The translations under genes and the position numbers were made by a program. Shown in pieces: positions 13,268-18,891 of a stretch of 41,189 nt of DNA (positions within the stretch are counted from its first letter, which is position 1; each line of letters begins with the position of its first letter). The notes below the pieces were generated by a model. It was not told the origin of the DNA. It saw only the letters and a program-made list of their open reading frames with translations, and searched no databases. Origin of the DNA: a virus; the IMG/VR virus record IMGVR_UViG_3300042314_001246, positions 1 to 41,189 of that record; one strand, given 5' to 3'.

Positions 13268-13573
13268 ATGAAACGACAGTCCACCTTTAACTTCCGACTC
13301 CCAAAGGAGTTAAAAGGCCGCTTGGATAAGTTTTGCAACGAGCGAGGGATCAGCAAGGCCGACCTTGCCGTCACGGCCATCGCCGAATTTCTGGACACCA
13401 TCGAGCAACTTGACAGGGCGCACCTCCTCAGCCGCGTTTACCCTGCACCGAGACAGCCGGAGGCGAAAATTGCCGAGGAGCCACCCGCAAGCCCTCCGCG
13501 CATCGGGTTTCACGCCAAGAAGGGAAACGGCCCCAGCGGCTCATTAAAACAAACAGGAAGCCGCGCAACGTAA
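13268..13573 (+). CDS. Ribbon-helix-helix regulator, first rightward gene (101 aa)
   Basis: MKRQSTFNFRLPKELKGRLD and onward to RGISKADLAVTAIAEFLDTI is an RHH domain (residues 5-45). A Pro-rich, disordered basic tail of about 55 residues follows. The ATG at 13268 follows GGAAG; a TTG at 13250 could extend it by six residues but overlaps the TGTGCTACA site. Facing the 12987-13175 regulator, it likely forms a two-regulator switch. It differs from its counterpart by the long tail and a different beta strand (TFNFRLP versus TMRIPVE), so the two could bind different sites. Confidence 0.8.
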   Translation: MKRQSTFNFRLPKELKGRLDKFCNERGISKADLAVTAIAEFLDTIEQLDRAHLLSRVYPAPRQPEAKIAEEPPASPPRIGFHAKKGNGPSGSLKQTGSRAT

Positions 13574-13594
13574 TAGATATTGCAGAATATTTAT

Positions 13595-13930
13595 ATGAAA
13601 AAGCATAACTTAATTGCAATCCTTTCGATCATCCTTGGCTGTCTAAGTGTTAACGCTTGCCGAGAGGCGCCCAGGTATGCACTCCATGACGGCACCGATC
13701 CCGAGAGCGGGACGCGGTCCACCATCCGGCTTGATACCAGCACCGGAAAGGCCGAGATCTTGAAATCCATTAGCCCGGAGCCGGGTTACTCCGTCGCCTA
13801 CTGGAAGGAGACACACAGCGAAAGCACCGCCATGGAAGTCATCAAAGCATACGCCCGCGCCAACGCCGACCGAATCAATAACGCCGAAATGCTCAGAACC
13901 AACCCCGGCGCGCCCCTTATCATCAAATGA
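13595..13930 (+). CDS. Small predicted lipoprotein (111 aa)
   Basis: MKKHNLIAILSIILGCLSVN is a signal peptide with Cys at either ILGC or VNAC as lipidation site. The mature part (about 90 residues) is hydrophilic, with TRSTIRLDTSTGKAEILKSI suggesting short beta strands, then a helix AMEVIKAYARANADRINN. The gene is in the lysogeny-side operon and followed by an ATGA-coupled RHH-like gene. Phage lipoproteins expressed by prophages often mediate superinfection exclusion, which would fit here, but this is inference. Confidence 0.75.
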   Translation: MKKHNLIAILSIILGCLSVNACREAPRYALHDGTDPESGTRSTIRLDTSTGKAEILKSISPEPGYSVAYWKETHSESTAMEVIKAYARANADRINNAEMLRTNPGAPLIIK

Positions 13931-14202
13931 CCAAGCACAAAGAAACCACGGGGCACGGACCCGGCCGCGGGAAGCACTCCATCAGCTCCACCGTCTCCCT
14001 TGAGGTCCTTGAGGCGCTCGACTACCTCGCCACCCGCTCAGGACTCACCCGCGGGGGCTACGTCTCCGAGGCCGTCACCGCGGCGGTCGTCGCCGGGACC
14101 ACGTTCCCCAGGGCAACGGCAACCGTCCAGTTGCCCGCCGCAACGGCCCGAAAAGTCCGCGGCGCGGCAGCCAGGGAAAAGCGCGATCGCCCGCGCAGCT
14201 AG
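13927..14202 (+). CDS. RHH-like small DNA-binding protein (91 aa)
   Basis: KHSISSTVSLEVLEALDYLA followed by TRSGLTRGGYVSEAVTAAVV matches the strand-helix-turn-helix order of RHH proteins, with a basic C-terminal tail (KVRGAAAREKRDRPRS). It is coupled to the lipoprotein gene by ATGA. It is the third RHH-type gene within 1.2 kb, an unusual density. Confidence 0.65.
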   Translation: MTKHKETTGHGPGRGKHSISSTVSLEVLEALDYLATRSGLTRGGYVSEAVTAAVVAGTTFPRATATVQLPAATARKVRGAAAREKRDRPRS

Positions 14203-14257
14203 ATTACAAGCCGCTTCGCCGGGCATAAAAATAAATAAAACTTTTCTATTGACTTCC

Positions 14258-14278
14258 CACTGGATCCCGTGAGAAAGT
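14258..14278 (+). promoter_or_regulatory. 21-bp operator-like motif, copy 2 (ardA leader)
   Basis: It is identical over 21 bases to the minus strand of 305-325. TTGACT at 14249-14254 lies immediately upstream, so the motif would overlap the spacer of a promoter for ardA, although the expected -10 (AGAAAG) is weak. A repressor or activator binding here could control ardA. Bases 14203-14332 contain no gene. Confidence 0.55.
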
Positions 14279-14296
14279 AGAAGCCGAACCAAAAAC

Positions 14297-14311
14297 CGGA
14301 AGAGCCAACCG
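14297..14311 (+). promoter_or_regulatory. Shared leader box upstream of ardA
   Basis: CGGAAGAGCCAACCG recurs exactly at 15330-15344. Both copies end about 20 bases before a start codon (14333 and 15364) and both are followed by an AC-rich stretch. Constant spacing points to a translational or early-transcript signal. Confidence 0.45.
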
Positions 14312-14332
14312 ACCAAACGGGCGCATGATAAA

Positions 14333-14890
14333 ATGGAAACGCAGAACACCAGCAGCGACAGCACCAACACCCTGAACGGCCCGGCCGTTTATGTAGGGAC
14401 CTACGCTAAGTATAACTGCGGAATCCTCCGCGGTCAGTGGGTCGAGCTTGAGGACTACGCAGGAGACCAGGAGGGATTTGCGGCCAAGTGTGCCGAGATC
14501 CACGCCGACGAGTCCGATCCTGAAATCATGTTTCAGGATTATCAGGGATTCCCCAGGGATTTCTACGGGGAATCATACTTGAAGCCGGAGCTCTTCGCCT
14601 GGCTCGAGCTAGACGAGACCGAGCGGGAGCTTGTCGAGCGCTACACCGACGCCTTCGGATACGCTCCGGACGACATCGACCAGGCTAGGGATGCCTATGT
14701 TGGGACCTATACCAGCGGCGGAGATTACGCCGAGAGCCTCGCCATTGATTGCGGCGACATTCCCCGCGATCTCCCCGCATGGATCGCCGACGCGATCGAC
14801 TGGGAAGCCGCTTGGGATCGCTCGCTCCGCTTCGATTGCTCATACACCGAGCCGCATCACGATGAGATCTGGATCTTCCGCAACATCTAA
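14333..14890 (+). CDS. ardA: Antirestriction protein ArdA
   Basis: The ArdA family is recognisable from AVYVGTYAKYNCGILRGQWV (about residues 18-37), EIMFQDYQGFPRDFYGE and the strongly acidic helical middle and C-terminal regions (FAWLELDETERELVERYTDA; DAYVGTYTSGGDYAES). ArdA is a DNA-mimic dimer that occupies and inhibits type I restriction-modification enzymes, protecting entering DNA. At 185 aa the length is normal (about 165-185). It is the first gene after the 130-bp gap carrying the operator-like motif and leader box, and is followed by small uncharacterised genes that may be further anti-defence functions. Confidence 0.93.
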   Translation: METQNTSSDSTNTLNGPAVYVGTYAKYNCGILRGQWVELEDYAGDQEGFAAKCAEIHADESDPEIMFQDYQGFPRDFYGESYLKPELFAWLELDETERELVERYTDAFGYAPDDIDQARDAYVGTYTSGGDYAESLAIDCGDIPRDLPAWIADAIDWEAAWDRSLRFDCSYTEPHHDEIWIFRNI

Positions 14891-14913
14891 GCCCCAACCA
14901 ACCACAGCACACC

Positions 14914-15273
14914 ATGACCACCACCATCCAAACCACCACGACCATGACCCTGAGCTTCCATGATGATCCAGGGCATGCCTGGCTAGCCGTTCCCAAGACC
15001 CTGCTTGCCAAGCTAGGGATTGCCGACGGAATAAGCCCTTACAGCTACCAGCGCGGTGGCGTTGCATATCTGGAAGAAGATTGTGACGCCCCATTATTCA
15101 CACAGGCAGCGCGTAATGCCGGAATAATTCTAAAATTCCAGGAGATCATGCACCGCGGAGACGCACCGTGCAGGAGCTTTGATTGCTACCAAAAACCCCA
15201 GCAACCCAGGGCCATCCGGCAAGACGATTTTGCCGGGCTCTTTGTTGCCGCAGAAGGAATCTCCATCGACTAA
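14914..15273 (+). CDS. Conserved mobile-element protein next to ardA (119 aa)
   Basis: The core LSFHDDPGHAWLAVPKTLLA, then ISPYSYQRGGVAYLEEDCDA, resembles a small protein family I have seen on plasmids and phages near antirestriction genes; it has no known function. It is probably a mixed alpha/beta fold. The start follows an AC-rich leader (CCAACCAACCACAGCACACC). A 9-bp hairpin sits directly after the stop. By association with ardA it is a candidate anti-defence protein. Confidence 0.75.
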   Translation: MTTTIQTTTTMTLSFHDDPGHAWLAVPKTLLAKLGIADGISPYSYQRGGVAYLEEDCDAPLFTQAARNAGIILKFQEIMHRGDAPCRSFDCYQKPQQPRAIRQDDFAGLFVAAEGISID

Positions 15274-15281
15274 CCAACCGC

Positions 15282-15306
15282 GGCTGCCGGTCCGATCCCG
15301 GCAGCC
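15282..15306 (+). terminator. Hairpin after the 14914-15273 gene
   Basis: GGCTGCCGG (15282-15290) and CCGGCAGCC (15298-15306) form a perfect 9-bp stem with a 7-base loop, beginning 8 bases after the stop codon. There is no U-tract, so it may be an attenuator, an mRNA-stabilising end or a partial terminator separating ardA from the genes downstream. Confidence 0.45.
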
Positions 15307-15329
15307 ACTCACCAACACCACCACCAAAA

Positions 15330-15344
15330 CGGAAGAGCCAACCG
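15330..15344 (+). promoter_or_regulatory. Shared leader box, second copy
   Basis: CGGAAGAGCCAACCG, identical to 14297-14311, lies 19 bases before the start of the 15364 gene. An AC-rich tract (CAAACCGGCACACCACACC) links it to the ATG. Confidence 0.45.
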
Positions 15345-15363
15345 CAAACCGGCACACCACACC

Positions 15364-15648
15364 ATGACAACAACACAACACACCCCAGGCCCTTGGAAGC
15401 TCGTTAAAACACGCGTTCGTTTAGAGATGCAAATAAACAGCGCCTATTCATACGCGTTCCCTGTCAGCGACGAGGCCAATATCCGCCTCATGGCAGCGGC
15501 CCCGCTAATGCTCGAAGCCCTACGCGTCGCCCTGGATGCAATCGGCGACACCTACGACGCCAGGGACAGCGACGACGACGGGGAGTCAATCCGCGACATC
15601 ATCACCGCCGCAATCGCAGCGGCTACCGGCGAGGAGGTGCAGGGATGA
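15364..15648 (+). CDS. HTPGPW-type phage protein (94 aa)
   Basis: The N-terminus MTTTQHTPGPWKLVKTRVRL and the middle DEANIRLMAAAPLMLEALRV match a very common small phage and mobile-element family (HTPGPW...NARLIAAAPDLLEAL) of unknown function. An acidic stretch (DARDSDDDGES) and a terminal helix follow. It is the first gene of a tightly packed cassette coupled by ATGA to the next gene. Confidence 0.85.
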   Translation: MTTTQHTPGPWKLVKTRVRLEMQINSAYSYAFPVSDEANIRLMAAAPLMLEALRVALDAIGDTYDARDSDDDGESIRDIITAAIAAATGEEVQG

Positions 15649-15782
15649 AACGCCGCGAACCCACGCCCGAGCTATTCCCGGCCGACGAGATGCCCTTCAA
15701 CCTAGTGGGCGAGTCATTGCCCCAGGAACCTGAGCCGACGGCGCCGCCGCCACCACCCGAAGAAATTCCACCCCTATTCTAA
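15645..15782 (+). CDS. Proline-rich small protein (45 aa)
   Basis: The sequence MKRREPTPELFPADEMPFNL continues VGESLPQEPEP and ends PPLF. The start overlaps the upstream stop as ATGA and the next gene begins two bases after its stop, supporting translation. LFPADEMPFNLVGE resembles LFAPADMPFSLTGQ in the giant polyvalent protein (about residue 940), suggesting a shared linear motif. The PPLF end is vaguely like a sliding-clamp-binding peptide, which is speculative. Confidence 0.6.
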   Translation: MKRREPTPELFPADEMPFNLVGESLPQEPEPTAPPPPPEEIPPLF

Positions 15783-15783
15783 C

Positions 15784-15975
15784 ATGAACGCTTCAAGATT
15801 TCACCGCGGTCAAATCGTCCGAATCAAACCCGAATGGGATGGAGATTCTTCCCTCTTCGTGATCACCGAATGGAACGGAGACCGCGGACACATCGCCCCA
15901 GTCGAGTGGACCCATGGCGAGATTCGGCCCCAGGAGCTCGTCAGAGAGGAAATGATCGAGGAGGTGCAGCAATGA
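15784..15975 (+). CDS. Small beta-barrel-like protein (63 aa)
   Basis: SRFHRGQIVRIKPEWDGDSS, then LFVITEWNGDRGHIAPVEW and GEIRPQELV, read as alternating beta strands of an SH3/KOW-like barrel. The family is unknown. It starts two bases after the preceding stop and is coupled to the next gene by ATGA. Confidence 0.65.
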   Translation: MNASRFHRGQIVRIKPEWDGDSSLFVITEWNGDRGHIAPVEWTHGEIRPQELVREEMIEEVQQ

Positions 15976-16160
15976 ACCTCCGACGAGTCCAGAACCTCAA
16001 CCGCCGCGCCATAGTCCGGCGCCTCGCCGACCTGAGCCAAGCCCAGGAACCCGCCATGCCATCGGCCTGGTGGATCCTCCGGGCCCTCGAGCAAGGCGAG
16101 CGCCGAACACTCCCCGACCGCCGAACAACTAGACAACACAACAACAAAGCAACACACTAA
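15972..16160 (+). CDS. Small basic protein (62 aa)
   Basis: MNLRRVQNLNRRAIVRRLAD, then MPSAWWILRALEQGERRTLP, gives two short helices rich in Arg. It is coupled to the upstream gene by ATGA at 15972; an apparent longer frame from 15834 is the shadow of that neighbour. Function unknown. Confidence 0.6.
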   Translation: MNLRRVQNLNRRAIVRRLADLSQAQEPAMPSAWWILRALEQGERRTLPDRRTTRQHNNKATH

Positions 16161-16200
16161 CCACAACCAACCCACCACACCCACCCACACACCCACACAC

Positions 16201-16881
16201 ATGAAAACACTTGAACAACTCACACTCAGCGAAGCCAGAAACAGCGACCGGAAAGTCTTTGTCAAATGGACCGACATTTGCGCCGGAAAGCGCCGGACGT
16301 TGACCGAGGAAACCACCACCGTCGGCCACCTGCTCGACCTCATCGAGGCAGCCAGCAACGACCCGACCCGCGAGGCCGTCGAGCGACTTCGAGAGGGTCG
16401 CACCGGGATCCCCTGGGACGAGAACTGGACGAGCGCCCCGGCGGAGGCCGAGGAGACACTCGGGGACAATATCAAAGCGCTTAACGGAGGAGACGACAGC
16501 ATCAGTGTCTTTGACATTCCTGACTTTAACGAGTTGCTTGAGCAGTTTCAGGCCGAGAAATTCAACGCCAACACATTCCCAACCGCTTACCAGGTTTCCG
16601 AAATCCTGTGCGACCTCTGGACGGAAGACAACGGGAGTGTGTTGGTATGCAACACCATCACCGGGCGACTGCATCAGTGGGAAATCTCTGACGAAATTCC
16701 CGACGGTCCGGAGTGGAAGGATAAACTACTGGCGCAGCTAGGATTTGATCGGTTCCGCGAGCCCACAAATATCTGCCAGGGAGGACACGGGGATGTCATC
16801 TGGTTTCTCGATAAGACCGACAAGGAAGTCTCCGAAATCCTAGACGCAATCCGCGAGGAAGCCGAGGAGGCCCAAGCATGA
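16201..16881 (+). CDS. Hypothetical acidic protein (226 aa)
   Basis: It starts MKTLEQLTLSEARNSDRKVF after a 40-base AC-only leader. The protein is strongly acidic overall (LGDNIKALNGGDDSISVFDI, a long EILDAIREEAEEAQA tail) and has a central FNELLEQFQAEKFNANTFPT region. I do not recognise a family. Its charge and place in the ardA cassette are compatible with a DNA-mimic or other anti-defence role, but no structural motif proves this. Confidence 0.7.
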   Translation: MKTLEQLTLSEARNSDRKVFVKWTDICAGKRRTLTEETTTVGHLLDLIEAASNDPTREAVERLREGRTGIPWDENWTSAPAEAEETLGDNIKALNGGDDSISVFDIPDFNELLEQFQAEKFNANTFPTAYQVSEILCDLWTEDNGSVLVCNTITGRLHQWEISDEIPDGPEWKDKLLAQLGFDRFREPTNICQGGHGDVIWFLDKTDKEVSEILDAIREEAEEAQA

Positions 16882-17072
16882 GCCACCAGGAAGCAAAAGC
16901 AATCGCCGCACAAGTCATCCGCGATCTCCTCGCCAAGTATCCGCCCGGCCTCGTCGTCATGGTCATTCAGTCCATGCGGAGGATGCAGCGAGCCAGCAAG
17001 GACATCACCAGCATCGCCGAGCCCCAGAAACCCGGTGGCCCACCGTTTGAGAAACACCCGCCCAGGGAATAA
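16878..17072 (+). CDS. Hypothetical small protein (64 aa)
   Basis: MSHQEAKAIAAQVIRDLLAK followed by YPPGLVVMVIQSMRRMQRAS forms two helices; the tail is Pro-rich. It is coupled by ATGA to the 16201-16881 gene, so the pair is probably co-produced. Family unknown. Confidence 0.65.
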   Translation: MSHQEAKAIAAQVIRDLLAKYPPGLVVMVIQSMRRMQRASKDITSIAEPQKPGGPPFEKHPPRE

Positions 17073-17098
17073 CTACCAGCCCCGCCGCCCTCAAAAAG

Positions 17099-17118
17099 GT
17101 GTAGCAAACCGCGTAGCA
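17099..17118 (+). repeat. Integrase arm-like repeat, left
   Basis: GTGTAGCAAACCGCGTAGCA differs by one base from 17290-17309. Its place on the far side of the tRNA-Thr fragment from int matches an arm-type integrase site. Confidence 0.65.
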
Positions 17119-17146
17119 CGAGACCCATGAAAGAGAGAGAGACACA

Positions 17147-17185
17147 TTTACAAATCAGGTGCTCTACCATCTGAGCTATACCGGC
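17147..17185 (-). other. attP core: 5' half of a tRNA-Thr(TGT) gene
   Basis: The minus strand reads GCCGGTA (acceptor), TA, D arm GCTC-AGATGGTA-GAGC, then A, CCTGA stem and TTTGTAA anticodon loop (anticodon TGT, Thr). After this point the sequence diverges, with no 3' anticodon strand, T arm or CCA. Being 150 bp upstream of a tyrosine integrase gene and flanked by arm-like repeats, this is the likely attP identity segment. Carrying the 5' rather than the 3' half of the tRNA is unusual. Confidence 0.8.
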
Positions 17186-17242
17186 GTTGAAGGTGTTAAC
17201 CGCTGAAAACCACTGATTCTACTCTGTTGAGGCGTCAAAATG

Positions 17243-17258
17243 CTTCCCACTGGAACCC
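17243..17258 (+). promoter_or_regulatory. Operator-like motif, weak copy in attP region
   Basis: CTTCCCACTGGAACCC differs by one base from 14253-14268 (CTTCCCACTGGATCCC). It sits between the attP core and int, where a repressor or Xis site could control integrase. No gene lies in 17073-17334. Confidence 0.35.
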
Positions 17259-17289
17259 ACCAGACTCCACCATTGCCAACCTGCTTGAC

Positions 17290-17328
17290 GTGTAGCAAAC
17301 CGTGTAGCAGGCTGGCGTGTAGCAAACC
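17290..17328 (+). repeat. Integrase arm-like repeats, right pair
   Basis: GTGTAGCAAACCGTGTAGCA at 17290-17309 and GTGTAGCAAACC at 17317-17328 repeat the left arm site. The last copy ends 6 bases before the int start codon, so bound integrase could also autoregulate its gene. Confidence 0.65.
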
Positions 17329-17334
17329 ACTACC

Positions 17335-18582
17335 ATGAGCACCGCAGAGAGATCCGAGATTGTTGTCGTTCACCGGGGCAAACGCTACACGCTTTGGCGG
17401 CGTGGCGACAACCTCTATCTCCGGCTCCGGAAGGGTGGCCGGGCGATCTGGAAATCCCTGGGCACCGGCCTGAAGGACCAAGCCGTCAAGCAGGCCAAGA
17501 CAGAGCTGGACAAGCTGGAGAAGAACGACTGGAACCCCTCGCCCCAGAAACCCGAGGCGACAGCGACTGCCGGCCTCGCCACCGTTGACGATATTCTGAC
17601 ACGGCTGGAGAAGGGTGCCGATGACACTGGGATCGCCCGGCGCTCCGTGCTCGACTACATCCACGGTCTCGAGAGGCTGGTCGCGGTCGTGACCAAGCGA
17701 GCGGACCCCCGGAAGGTCTCCAGCTCGATCCTCACCGAGGAGACGGCGCTCTCCTTCATCCGTCGATGCCGCACCACCGAGATCGTCGGGCCGGACGGCA
17801 TCAAGAAATACCGCTCCGATGCCTCGATCCGCAGCCATCTCATCCAGGCGCGGGCCGTCTTCACTAAGGATAAGATGGGCCTCTACAAGGGGCTCCGCCT
17901 TCCCGATCTGACGGGATTCAAGACTGCCACCCCGTCGCCCAAGTGGGCACCCGCGACCATGGGCTTCACCAGGTTCGAGAAGGAGAAGGCCATGAGCATG
18001 CTGGCCGGTGCCGAAGAGCTACGCCTTGCCAAGTCTCCCGTCTGGCCATGCTGGGCGCTCATGCACAATCTCGGCGTCCGGAACAAGATGGTGTATCAGG
18101 CGAAGTGGAGCGACTTCCACGAGGAGGCCGGAGCGATCAAGTTCGTCACCCGAGGTGACTACAGGGAGGCCGTCACCATCCGCCTCACCGTCAGGCCCGA
18201 GCTATGGCAGCAGCTCTTGGAGTTTAAGAGCGCCACCCCGGTCGAGCAGGATGAGAATGCCGCCTACGTCATCCCGGCGAGGAACAAGACCGAGCGCAGG
18301 AAAATCTGCTACAACCTGGTCAATCGCTTCTTTGAGAAGCACATCCCCACTCCGAAGGGGCACAAGAAAGCCTACCAGCTCCGGGGACAGGCCGCCTCCA
18401 TCGCCTTCAAGTATCACGGAGTCAATGCCGCCATGCGGATGCTGGGTCACAAGCACCCCAGCACCACCCTGAATAATTACGCGGAACACTTACGCGAGAG
18501 CGAAGGCATCGACCCCGCCGATCATGCTAGGTTTTACGGACTACCAGTCACCCCACCACCCACCACCACACCTACCCCATGA
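17335..18582 (+). CDS. int: Tyrosine recombinase (integrase)
   Basis: The protein has 415 residues: an N-terminal arm-binding domain (RYTLWRRGDNLYLRLRKGGR), a core-binding domain about 80-200 (TVDDILTRLEKGA, RSDASIRSHLIQARAVF) and a catalytic domain. Box I carries the Arg in HNLGVRNKM, box II reads YQLRGQAAS, and LGHKHPSTTLNNYAEH supplies the His and nucleophilic Tyr. The usual HxLRH box II is altered to YQLRG, an odd feature. It should integrate the phage at the tRNA-Thr site encoded just upstream. It overlaps the next gene by ATGA and ends in a PPPTTTPTP tail. Confidence 0.95.
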   Translation: MSTAERSEIVVVHRGKRYTLWRRGDNLYLRLRKGGRAIWKSLGTGLKDQAVKQAKTELDKLEKNDWNPSPQKPEATATAGLATVDDILTRLEKGADDTGIARRSVLDYIHGLERLVAVVTKRADPRKVSSSILTEETALSFIRRCRTTEIVGPDGIKKYRSDASIRSHLIQARAVFTKDKMGLYKGLRLPDLTGFKTATPSPKWAPATMGFTRFEKEKAMSMLAGAEELRLAKSPVWPCWALMHNLGVRNKMVYQAKWSDFHEEAGAIKFVTRGDYREAVTIRLTVRPELWQQLLEFKSATPVEQDENAAYVIPARNKTERRKICYNLVNRFFEKHIPTPKGHKKAYQLRGQAASIAFKYHGVNAAMRMLGHKHPSTTLNNYAEHLRESEGIDPADHARFYGLPVTPPPTTTPTP

Positions 18583-18884
18583 AGACACCCACCACCATCC
18601 TCGCCACCCTCATCCTTGGATCACTCATCACTGCCGGTCGAGCCCAGGACTGCAACCCCGATCCCATGGCATCGGTCGGCGCGGCCATGATCGTCGGCGG
18701 CCAGAGCACCGGCGTCGTCCCTCAGCAGATCAATGACAATGGGCGGAATGCCTTCGTGGTCGGCGACGGGAACGGATCCGGCGTCATCTACCAGGATCGC
18801 GGACCCACCTATATTCAGAAAATCGGAGGGACCACCTTCATCGTCCCGACAGCGAACCCTCCCGCGGGCCAGCGGAACCGCTAG
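18579..18884 (+). CDS. Small secreted protein after int (101 aa)
   Basis: MKTPTTILATLILGSLITAG with RAQ is a Sec signal peptide with probable cleavage after AQ-type site. The mature protein is Gly/Asn-rich (GVVPQQINDNGRNAFVVGDG) with two cysteines at most and no known domain. Co-transcribed with int (ATGA), so made in the lysogen: a possible surface or lysogenic-conversion factor. Its stop lies in the 10-bp palindrome CTAGCGCTAG (18881-18890), and the convergent giant gene ends at 18892. Confidence 0.75.
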   Translation: MKTPTTILATLILGSLITAGRAQDCNPDPMASVGAAMIVGGQSTGVVPQQINDNGRNAFVVGDGNGSGVIYQDRGPTYIQKIGGTTFIVPTANPPAGQRNR

Positions 18885-18891
18885 CGCTAGG

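Noticed and set aside
15834-16160. A 108-codon frame covering two small genes
   Set aside because: Its first 46 codons lie over the 15784-15975 gene in another frame; the ATGA-coupled start at 15972 explains the real part.
18881-18890. CTAGCGCTAG as a bidirectional terminator between convergent genes
   Set aside because: The 10-bp palindrome has no loop and no U-run, and mainly reflects two adjacent stop codons.
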